Assembly (NCBI GenBank): GCA_947311845.1
Contig: CAMZMU010000012.1
Coordinates: 7,908,903-7,972,902 of the forward strand
DNA from: Poa pratensis
Taxonomy: Eukaryota > Streptophyta > Magnoliopsida > Poales > Poaceae
Direction of reading: 5' to 3'
Length of the DNA: 64,000 bases
Shown: positions 33,138 through 42,272 of the stretch, one piece after another
Layout of the letters: every line of letters begins with the position of its first letter
Position numbering within the stretch: position 1 is the first letter of the stretch
The notes under the pieces: generated by a model
Told to the model about the DNA's origin: nothing
Databases searched by the model: none
What the model saw: only the letters and a program-made list of their open reading frames with translations
Translations under genes and position numbers: made by a program

Positions 33138-34300
33138 TGTCGGCTCCCGGTTGTCCTTCACGTATAGATGAACCGTGTTGTTCCTGTGCTCATTCATCGG
33201 TATGTTTTATTCATTGGTTGTTCGGTTCTTTTTTTGTATTTCTATGCCTGTCTGTTTTCTCTTTCCACACTTCACCGACATGACTTACCGTGCACAAATA
33301 TTATGATTTTTTGCAGGTTGGTCTTTTGCTATTTTCGTTTTACATTCTTGCTGTTTGGTTTTTTCTGTGGATTTCATGGTTGTTTTGTGACTTCTTTTCT
33401 GTTTTTTCCTTGCAGGTCGTTGCCTTACTGGGGAATATTTCAGACGCGGTGTTTTTTTGATTTATTTTGGGCTTCTGGTTCCTGTCATTTCGGTGTTGAG
33501 TTATTCTGGTTGGTAGTCGCTGCCGAATCCCCGTTCGAGCTTGTCGGCTTACTGGTATGTTGTTTCTACTTTCTTGCTGTGTTTATTTGTTTGTTCTTCC
33601 TTCATTGTTTATCTTGCTGGTTTGTGTGCTTGATTTGTACTATTTATTGGTATGTTTTATTCATTGGTTGTCCGGTTCGTGTTTTCCTATTTGTATGTCT
33701 GTATGTTCTCTGTCCACACATTTTGGAGCTGGCCGGCTTAGTGGTCAGTTGGAGCTGGTTGGCTTAGTGGTCTTTCCTTATTTGTTTATCTTGCTGGTCG
33801 TGTGTTGGATCCATATTATTTAGTAGTTTATTGCGGTACCTCTGTATCTGTTTTTCATTATTTTTTTATTTTCTGTTTTCTCTGTTTGTTTGCAGGTCAT
33901 CGGTTTACTGGTTTGCCATTATTTTGGTTAACGTCGGATATGTTCGGATGTGGTTGTTTTTTTGTTGCCGTGTTCTCTCTCTGTACTTTGTTCCTGTCGC
34001 TACTCGTGTGGTTGATACGTGATGTTTAGTTGTTCGTTGCTTTTGCGGTGCACACGGGTCGTCGTTTTATTCGGTTTTTTCTTCATTTGATTCTCGAGAC
34101 GGTATCGCTCTCGTGTCACTTTCGTTTTTTTGGCCTTGATTTCTTTCCTTATTTTATTTGTTTATATGTGCGGGTTTCCTTTTATTTTGGGGGAGCTGTT
34201 ATTTTACTTCGTCTTATTTCTTGCTTTTCTTCATTTTTCTTGGAATTTTTTTTGTTGGTTCGCTGGTTGAAGAGGTTCTTGGATAGCAACACCTTCATGT
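33138..34300. other. T-rich sequence with degenerate repeats
   Basis: The plus strand is strongly T-rich with recurrent ttgttcttcctt, gtttatcttgctgg and gtcggcttactgg phrases, resembling those at 36,470-37,560. Long plus-strand ORFs rich in F, L, C and V (for example 33,168-33,767) arise from the T-richness and have no recognised domain. Confidence 0.4.
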
Positions 34301-34309
34301 TAATGGCGT

Positions 34310-36050
34310 CTCCCTGGAGTCGACATCCTTGAGTCGGCGGGATTGACGAGCAGTGAGATGGAGAAGGCAGTCCTGACGACTCCCTGGATTCGGCGGACTG
34401 GAGTCGGCGGTCGACGAGCCGGCGGGGTCGACGAGCAGTGAGACGGAGAAGGTCATGCCTACGCCACCACCACCGCCACATCCGTCTGAATGGCGCCGCC
34501 GGATGCTCTTCGTCGTCTTTATCGTGTTGCGGCAGACATATATAATGTATTTTCATGCCATGTATCTTAACCCATCTTTGATAAGCCATTTTTAAGTCGG
34601 CTGGAAGATTGTTGTTAGTGACTTCCAGCGACCTTTATCAACTGTTTTAGGAGAGTGCATTTAATATCTGTTTTAGTATGGACATGTTCATAGTTGGGTT
34701 CTTGGACCAGTTATTTTTTACTTTATATTAAGGCGATATCTATGTTTTGTCTCAGTGTTTAGTCATTTTAAAGTCGGATGGAAGATTGTTGTTTGTGCCG
34801 GTTCGCTGACGTTGATCAGCTGTTTCGGGAGAGTGCATTTTTTGAAAGTCGCCGACTTACTCGCGAGCATCGAGTCGTTGGTTTTCCTGTTGCTCTTCAG
34901 TCAGCTGGATCGCCGAGCAGTGAAACGGAGAAGGTCATTCCATCCGACTCCCGGGACTCGGCCAGTACCAACATTCGTACCCGATGGTTCGGCAAGATAA
35001 CGAGTGTGTCACGAATCTTCAATCGTCAACAAATTAAACTGCCGACTTAATAGAAGTAGAGGGTCACCCCTTAACATCTATGTGTGTCGCTAAATGTGAG
35101 AGTTACCGCAGCGATTTTATCATAGTGGCTATCCGATACGGGCCTTTGCATTCTCCAGCACCGTCTGATCAGGCCGTGTTCCTGGAGTCGGCGGGCGCAG
35201 CGTTGTGATGTAATCTAGCGCCTGTTCATTTTTTCTATTGAGCGTTATACATGGTTGCTCAACTTGTCTGCGAGGCTTCCAAAGTTAGAAACATGCCTAA
35301 GGTTTACAGGTAGGCCGATATGGTACGCCTGCTGGGTTAACTATGGGGAATGCCCGTACTATCGTTCGAGTCGGCGTGGTTAGGACGCAACATTTTATGA
35401 CCTGCACAGGAGGTTGCCTTCGCGGGTATGGCGTATCGTCAAAGGTTGCGTTTGATCGGTACAAGGCATCATCAGGAGAATGTTTGGAAACTAGAGTCGG
35501 AGAGGTCGGGTTGTGCATTAAGACGGGAACCTGGAGTCGGCGGGGTGCACAGAAAAAGCATCAGAGATAAAGACGGAACGTGGAGTCCATGGGGTCGGGT
35601 TGTGCATTAAGATGGAACCTGGAGTCGGCGGGGTCGGGTTGTGCATTAAGACGGGAACCTGGAATCGGCGGGGTGCACAGCTATTGCATTACAGCCATCG
35701 AGGTATATGTAAGTGCAACTATGTTAAGTAATTCACCTATGTATTCAGAGCTGGCGCACTTGTCTGTTTTTCTTGAGTAAGAAGCAGAAGGGCTCGGACT
35801 CCACATTGACGACTGCACGTTTCCAACTCCACATTGACGGCTGCACGTACTGCGGTTCGTACAATGGTTATGTCAGCCTAGGCGTAACGATTTAGTAGCT
35901 AAATGTACACCACGATGCCGACTCCACGGTGTCGACTCCACCCTGCCGACTCCACGCTGCGCTACCGACTCCACGGTGTCGACTCCACACTGCCGACTCC
36001 ACGGTGTCGACTTCACGCTGCAGACTCCACATTGTCGACTCGGATCCAAC
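34310..36050. repeat. Cluster of GGAGTCGG / CCGACTCC motifs
   Basis: The motif gagtcggcgg or close variants recurs on the plus strand from 34,331 to about 35,670. It includes a run of roughly 45-bp repeats at 35,490-35,680 (ggttgtgcattaaga plus cctggagtcggcgggg). From about 35,800 to 36,040 the motif appears in the opposite orientation as closely spaced ccgactccac and gtcgactcc units. The phrase gagcagtgag/aaacggagaaggtcat also occurs twice or more (34,348, 34,433, 34,915). Such clustered, orientation-switching motifs resemble subterminal arrays of DNA transposons, but no terminus was found. Confidence 0.6.
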
Positions 36051-36179
36051 TTGGTAAAGCAACAGTAAAAATAGTTATCGTCCACATCATCAGACGACAA
36101 GATGAATTTTTTTGTTTACTCTTGACAGAAGAAACATGAGACGACTCACGCTTAAGTTCGGGTGCGGTGACGACTTACG

Positions 36180-36440
36180 GAATACGTCGGCCATTATCTT
36201 GAGCCTGTCCCAATAATTCGTTGATCATCTTTTGATTTTCTTCATAAAGAGCTCTTGCTTGAGTCTTCAGAAAGACTGAATTGACATCTCTATGGCACGT
36301 TAAATATACTCAGGCTCTACTCCATCACTTCTTGGCTTATTCTCATCGTCACTACCAGTGTAGTTGAACTCATCGTCGGACAAATAACGTTCATCCTCGA
36401 GGTCCTCTCCCGCGTACTCCTCGTCTGCATCTTAACCTTC
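36180..36440 (-). pseudogene. Acidic coding remnant of unknown identity
   Basis: The minus-strand reading gives EEYAGEDLEDERYLSDDEFN, YTGSDDENKPRSDGVEPEYI and a stop. After small frame changes a charged KTQARALYEENQKMINELLG stretch follows. The acidic run and the Glu/Gln-rich tail look like real protein sequence, not noise, but I recognise no family. It may be part of the same unassigned element as its neighbours. Confidence 0.35.
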
Positions 36441-36464
36441 TCGAGCACTGTTGCATCAAGATTT

Positions 36465-37560
36465 AATTCCCGTTGGACCTGGTTGGCTTAGTGGTCTGTT
36501 GTTCTTCCGGTTAAGGTTGGTTCTGTTGTGATTAGTTTGTGTTTTATTGCCGCGTTAAGCTGTTTGTTTTCCTTAGTTTATATCTTGTTGGTTGTGTGAT
36601 GGCTTTGTATTATTTACTTGTTTATCGTGGTTGGTGGAGTCGGTGTTTGGAATCACATTTGAGCTGGGGAATGATCATTGGTTCTAAAAGGAATATTAAA
36701 AAATTGCACTAGTGCGGATGGAACATTTAGAATATACCACTTACCTTTCAAACAGGGCGGACGTTGCCGGCTCCCCGTGGGAGCTGGTTGGTTTACTGGT
36801 GTGCTGTTCTTCCAGGTTAAGGTCCGTTCCTTCAACATTTGTGTGTGTTTTCTTGTCGTATTTATGTGTTTGTTGTTCCTTCTTTGTTTATATTTTTTAT
36901 TCTTGCTGTTAGGTTTCCTACTCTGGAATATCTCTGACGTGCGTGATTTTTGTTCCTTTCTGGCTTGGGGTTCTGGAACGTTGAAATTTTGGCAGCCTTC
37001 AAAAGCTTTGGAGGCACGTCTATTTAATTAAAACACATGATCCATAGAGTGCATGCAAAACATGAACACCGAAAGTACAATACAATTCACTTTAACTTAA
37101 ATAAACAAAAGGATTAATCATCAAACCAAAAACATCTGAGTTATTTTGGTTGGTGGGCGCTGCCGGCTCCCCGTTGGACCTGGTCGGCTTACTGGTCGGT
37201 TGTTCTTCCGGGTAAAGGTTGGTTCCGTCGAGATTTGTTTCTGTATTATTTATGTGATTATATGTTTGTTCTTCCTTTTTTGTTTATATTATCTATTCTT
37301 GATGTTTGGTTTAATTCATGGTTTTCATTGTGTTTTCTTTTTGGCTTTGGTTTCCTGTTATATCTGAGTTATGTTGGTTGGTTGGTGCTGCCGGCTGCCC
37401 GTTGGATCTGGTCGTCTTACTGGTTCGTAGTTTCCTGATTTGTTTAGCTGTGCTTGTTCTGCTCAATTTATTTATCTTGCTGGTCGTGTTCTGGATCCAT
37501 GTTATTTAGTTGTTTGTGGCTTTTGCGTTTTGGTGTTGTTGTTTTTTTCTTTGTTTTTTC
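36465..37560. repeat. Degenerate long-period repeats
   Basis: At least three units share gctgccggctccccgttgga (or close), ctggtcggcttactgg, gttgttcttccgg-taaggt, and T-rich text containing gtttgttcttccttttttg. Starts are near 36,765, 37,155 and 37,385, with a partial copy at 36,470 and a diverged relative near 33,515. The spacing is uneven (200-400 bp). About 37,000-37,140 is an unrelated AT-rich insert. Confidence 0.6.
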
Positions 37561-37757
37561 GTATATTCAACTCTACACCGAACCTCTTACGCAGCCTCCC
37601 CACGTATCACTAAACAAAGCACACGATGGATCCCTCGCATTCTCAACGGCCGACAACGAATATTTCACCCGAAGTACGAGATTAATACGATGATTAAAAT
37701 GTGTGACACCGTGTAATATTAAATGCAGTGCGAAAGCTAACAGGAATTGCATCCACC

Positions 37758-38824
37758 ATGGATGTGGGCAGTGATATCGACAATGACTCTGTGATGTTTG
37801 CTTCTTCAACTAACATACAGGTTTGCACATGTTTAATAATATTACACAGCTTATTAGCGTCATGGTTCTTGAAACTCCGTGGTTATTTTCCTGTCACGTT
37901 ACATGTCTTACTGAAAGGACATCTAACTGTTGATGGTGATTCTACTACATGCATCAGACTTATTAGATTCTTACTATATTTAGTATCTTGCTGAATAGGT
38001 CCGGTGTAGTTAAAGCATTACATAGAGTAAGATAATTATTCTATCTTGTATGTCTATTTATTATCTCTCATTGCCTTATCAATACTTCAGGGTGCTCAGC
38101 TGCATCTAACAATCACAGCAAAGATGATACTTGATGAAATGTTAAGTTAGCTTGGATTACCGTTGGCTCATTATCACCGAACAGTTTACGGAGACTACAA
38201 GAACTGTGTGACTGTTATTTGGCATACAACAAAAGTTACTTCGGAAGGTCCACGCGCGCCCATGAAAATATCTAGAGTAAGGTCCATGGATGTTTGCATG
38301 GCAGAACATCGTGCTGCGGTAGCAGCTATTAGATTCATGGAAGTCGCAACTAATACGGTGATCAAAAATCAAAATAACAGCAGGTTGGAGCAGCTAGAAG
38401 CAGAAAATATTTGTCTAAAGAGTCAGCTGAAGAGGGCAGACATCAAATGTCAAAAACTTGCTAGAGGTTGGTTTCTGTCCGTGAGGTTTATCTGCTCCTT
38501 CTCAACCTAGTTCCATAACTTAGCGATTCTTAGCTATTTTGGTGGCCAGGAAGTCATAAGTAGCAGCGTGAAAGCAGTTTTTGAAAACATAGAAGGAATT
38601 GCACAGAGACTGGGATCTAGAGGAATTCGGCTAGAAAAGAAGCTCGAGAAGATAAGGAGATGACCGGCTTAATGACATAGTGCTTCTTTGTTCCTTATAG
38701 CATGGAATGTTTTTAAGCTATACATGGAAAGTCTAAATAAGCAAGCAAGAAAGAAAAAACAATGTGGCGAGCCGGCGACAGCGGAGCCAGCAGCACTTGT
38801 GGAATCAGATATGTTGGATAATTG
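37758..38824 (+). pseudogene. Unidentified multi-exon coiled-coil gene with one premature stop
   Basis: Exon 1 (37,758-37,820) encodes MDVGSDIDNDSVMFASSTNI and ends at cag/gt. Exon 2 (38,091-about 38,466) follows an aatacttcag acceptor in phase. It reads GAQLHLTITAKMILDEMLS, a TAG at 38,148, then LGLPLAHYHRTVYGDYKNCV and ends in a leucine/charged segment (RLEQLEAENICLKSQLKRAD) predicted to be coiled coil. Exon 3 (38,550-38,663) follows ggtggccag and encodes EVISSSVKAVFENIEGIAQR and KKLEKIRR. A last exon near 38,701-38,824 gives MESLNKQARKKKQ and ends MLDN-stop. Splice signals and phase suggest a once real gene, probably carried by the surrounding unassigned element. The exon 2/3 phase is not clean. 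I do not recognise the family. Confidence 0.5.
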
Positions 38825-39060
38825 AAATCCAAGCTATTTGATGTCTGACTCAGGCCTATATGAGCGATCGACTAAAATACTCCAAGACCCACCTTTGTCA
38901 TATATTCCATATTATCTAATGCTATCTTTTACCAGATATGTTGGATAATGGAAATTGAACTTATTTGATGTCTGACTCATGCCTATATGACCGATCGATC
39001 GAAATACTCCAAGACTCCACCTTTGTCATATATTCCATATTATCTAATGTTGTTTTTTAC
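38806..39060. repeat. Tandem duplication, two units of about 127 bp
   Basis: Units start cagatatgttggataat at 38,806 and 38,933 and both include atttgatgtctgactca, cctatatga and tttgtcatatattccatatt. The first unit overlaps the end of the coiled-coil gene, so its stop codon region has been copied downstream. Confidence 0.85.
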
Positions 39061-39350
39061 CAGCGATCCGTCGTCGCGAGATCTATAGCGTGATCTTGGT
39101 ATGGAACGATGGAACTCTGGTATGTCCGTGTATGGTAGAGTGGCGATTGGGAATATGTAGTCTAAAGTGCAACTGGTCAAAGGAATTTTTATAGAGACAC
39201 ATTGTTGGTGAATCACTCGATGCAGAGGCTGGGATTAATAAAATTCCCTTTTCTAACAAAAACACTGTTGGTGAATGATTTCCCGAGTGATCCAATGCCG
39301 ATTCCAGGGAGCCGGCGGGATCAGACACACATTAAGCTAAAATCGGTGTG
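39061..39350. other. Unassigned sequence before the Tat-type 5' LTR
   Basis: No gene is seen. It contains ccgattccagggagccggcggg near 39,297, related to the GGAGTCGG motif family upstream, so the unassigned element may extend to about here. Confidence 0.35.
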
Positions 39351-40639
39351 ACACGACCCAAGGTTCTTAAGGCGGGAAAATCATTGATGTGACGCCATCC
39401 GTCAGAAACATAGACATAGTGGGTCGTGTGCTATTTGGCTCATGTTTACTCACGTCGTTTATTACGGTAGAGAGAGGAGGCGGTAGGAAAATGAAGGAAC
39501 GGTAGTGGACGATGAGTGCGTTAGGCAAGGCGCATCAATTAATACGGGAGCAAGGGTGGTCCCGCCGATCCTACCGGTTTCTGGTCGTATTAATTACTGT
39601 GTAGGTCCCGTGGTTGGCTCATCAATCCGAGACGTGTTACCTTGGAAACTTGGTGTCATGGGGATGAAACACGGGTGCCTAAAGACCCACACAAGATTCC
39701 GAGTGAAACGCAAAATCAAGCACATGTGTCCAGTCTGGCCGCCTCCGACTGCCCGGCTCGGCCGAGTGCGCCTGCTTCAAGCACAGCCGGCCTCCGCCTG
39801 GCCTGCCGTGCACACCAAGGCGGCATGGGCAAAATGACTGCAGCATCATCATCACGATTCTGAGAGACGATCAGATAAAGACAAAGAATGCCCGCCTTAT
39901 ACGACCAAGGTCAACACCACCAGCCGGACCCGTGTGGCCAGCAGCCGAAGGACCGGCTGCAGCCTGCCCACAACAAGGAGAAGAAGACGAAGGGCGCCGC
40001 CCAGTACATCGACAAGACACCACGAGAAGTGTCCGCCGTATAGAGCAGGCGGCGGCGTCGTCTCCGGCTAGCCCTCCACGTCGCCCTGGCATGGACTAAA
40101 GCGAAGCCTAGCTTGATGTCTCCTACTCCACCAAGTACATCGACAGGACTGCACGCGGGGTTAGAGACACCCGATTGGGCATAGCCGGACGAGGGTACCT
40201 GCCCTTTCGGGCACGCTGTACTGCAGACCAGCTACGTTATGATTGAAGACTCCTGTAGACTATGTTAGCCGGCTGGTACGGCAAGCCGGCCCCGCCTGTA
40301 AGCCAGACAGCCAGGCCTATATAAGGCTGTCTGGATGACCAAGTAGAGGGTAACCAACACTTCATCACTTCTACCCCCGAGAGCCAGCAAGAGAGAACCA
40401 GAGCCATGGAGAGAGGTTTGCAAACAGCTCGAGGAGCAATCTTGTACTCTGTCCACCGATATTAGAGAGATCATGCAGGAGTAAGGGTGTTACCTCCATC
40501 GTGAGGGAACCGAACATGGGTACATCGCGTCTTAGCGCTCCGACGCAATCCCTGCGGGTGCCAACGCTGCAGCTAGCTGCTCCCACTCCTCTACTCAAGC
40601 CACCCCGTGTGGCAATGCCGTGCAACATACCATGTTATT
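39350..40639 (+). repeat. 5' LTR region of Tat-type element 2 (left limit not fixed)
   Basis: A plus-strand primer site follows at 40,640. A TATA box (cctatataagg) lies near 40,318, followed by a GC-rich R/U5 with gagagagaaccagagccatg. The right end is near ccatgtta before the primer site. The left edge is uncertain, as no partner LTR or target duplication was identified in this window. Its sequence differs from the TGTCGG-type LTRs of element 1. Confidence 0.5.
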
Positions 40640-40657
40640 TGGCGCCCACCGTGGGGC
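40640..40657 (+). promoter_or_regulatory. Primer-binding site of Tat-type element 2
   Basis: It reads TGGCGCCCACCGTGGGGC, a primer site seen in Tat-lineage gypsy elements of grasses (Grande/RIRE2 type). I do not assign the tRNA. Confidence 0.8.
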
Positions 40658-40686
40658 AGATAGGAACGTCCGGAGTCACATTCCGC

Positions 40687-40713
40687 ATGGGATCCCGCAG
40701 CCGACTCGGTGAG
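40687..40713 (+). pseudogene. Start of gag of Tat-type element 2
   Basis: The ATG at 40,687 opens MGSRSRLGE, after which the complete LTR element at 40,714 interrupts. Sequence beyond that element (from 50,635) continues in the same frame with RVASGLVSTFGSIDFIDNN, so these nine codons are the true gag start. Confidence 0.8.
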
Positions 40714-42092
40714 TGATCAGTGGCATTTATATCTTAATTGTAAGCATGTTTATGTGCATATTTCACTCACATTTGAAGCCATGTTTATTATTTAAGCCAC
40801 TGAATTAATATTAAATAAGCTATATCCTTTACATGAGATATTTTATAGCTTTGTTTGCATAATTGCAGGAAGGGTGCGAAAAGGCACCAATTTTCTACAC
40901 CAAGCTAAGCAAGGATCTTCTTGAAATACACTCCTATTGAGCAAGGGCCTGAACAGAAAGTTGCAAGGACCAACTTGTGCAGAAGGAAGAGAAGTGGAGG
41001 GACCAAGATGTATAACGTGCAGATCAGATCGAAGATAAGGAGCAGCCAGCTCCAATCGGCAGCCCAGGCCTGGCGTTCTATCCAATCCCCATCCTCTTCT
41101 CTGCCTTCGGCAGCCGCCGCGGCCAGGCAGGCGCGACGGCGAGCCACCGCACCACCGCCACCAGCAGCTGCATCTCCATCACCACGTGCTCCTCCACACG
41201 TGTACACCGACGCCACGGACGCCGACACCTGCTGCTGCTCGTCGTCAAGGTCGCCGGGACGCCGAGGACTTCGACGCCCGCAGCTGCTCCTCATCTCCCA
41301 AGCCTGCTGCACCTTCTTCCCCAACCTCCAACGTGCTGCTACTCTCCATCAGGCGTCCATCCTTCCTGCTCCTCAACACCAAGCAAGCAGTCCTCCGTGG
41401 TTGACTCATTCGATCCATCTCTCCTCTCTTCAATTTCCGAAATTTCTTGTGAACTAGTGTTGTGAGCAGACTTGATTGGAGTACAGGGTACTGTACGTAC
41501 TTGTTTGGTGATGATATGTTCAGATGAATTACATGTGTGTTTAATTCTTGTTAATTTCAGTTGTTACAGTAAGTTGAGTGACACAACTACTTGTTGATTA
41601 TGAGATTTAGCTGGTTATGCACATGTGTAGTTTGATCTGTGGCGTGTATGGCTAGTCCCTGCACGCCGGTGTGTTGAATTTCCATTCTTTGCCCTCAAGT
41701 GCTTGTTAACTCACAGCGATCTGGCCTGACAACCCAGAAAGTTGTGATCTTCGTGTTTTGTATTTTCTCCTTCTTAAAACCTGCTAAAAAACATTCCTTG
41801 CATGACTAGCCTCTGCAAGTTGAGCACCAAAATCTTATTCCCTGTCTGAAAATTGCTCGGATCCTTGTTAGATTCCTGATTGACAACCAGGAGGCTGCAA
41901 GTTCAATTCTGAATTTGGATGTTGATCTCACTTGTGTGAACTCTGCTTAAACCCTGTGGTTAGTTAAAAACTTGCTGCTTAGACTTCCATCTAGCTTTAG
42001 CCGAAACTTGTGTGTTGTTTGCCTAGTCTCTGTGGGGAACACGACACTCGCAGTTTATGGTGAAATACCTACTGCTATATTTGCATCGATCA
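40714..42092 (+). repeat. 5' LTR of the GTGAG element (1,379 bp)
   Basis: It starts TGATCAGTGGCATTTAT and ends catcgatca. A GC-rich block (about 41,030-41,400) carries long ORFs on both strands; the same block is in the 3' LTR with stops shifted, so I do not call genes there. Confidence 0.93.
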
Positions 42093-42095
42093 AAT

Positions 42096-42113
42096 TGGCG
42101 CCGTTGCCGGGGA
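42096..42113 (+). promoter_or_regulatory. Primer-binding site, tRNA-Asp type
   Basis: TGGCGCCGTTGCCGGGGA, three bases after the LTR end. Same primer as the Athila-type element. Confidence 0.93.
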
Positions 42114-42272
42114 CTAGCGTCGAACAATTGAGTTAGGCTATAGACTAGGTCTTTGTTTGTCTTTTGTGTGCATATTTTTAACCTCTAACCCTTGTCCTAG
42201 TTATTTTCTATGTTTCTCTTTGTTTCTTTTTCCTTTTGTGCAGATTGTAGTCGAACAAGTTTCACCTTGGAT

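Noticed and set aside
33168..33767. 199-residue hydrophobic plus-strand ORF, possible membrane protein
   Set aside because: The hydrophobicity follows from T-richness (Phe, Leu, Cys codons), neighbouring frames are equally open, and the sequence is built of degenerate repeats.
40905..41457. Long ORFs of 139 (minus) and 178 (plus) residues in the 5' LTR, echoed at 49,447-49,866
   Set aside because: They overlap on opposite strands within an LTR; the near-identity of the two LTRs explains the echo, and the plus-strand frame is broken in the second copy.
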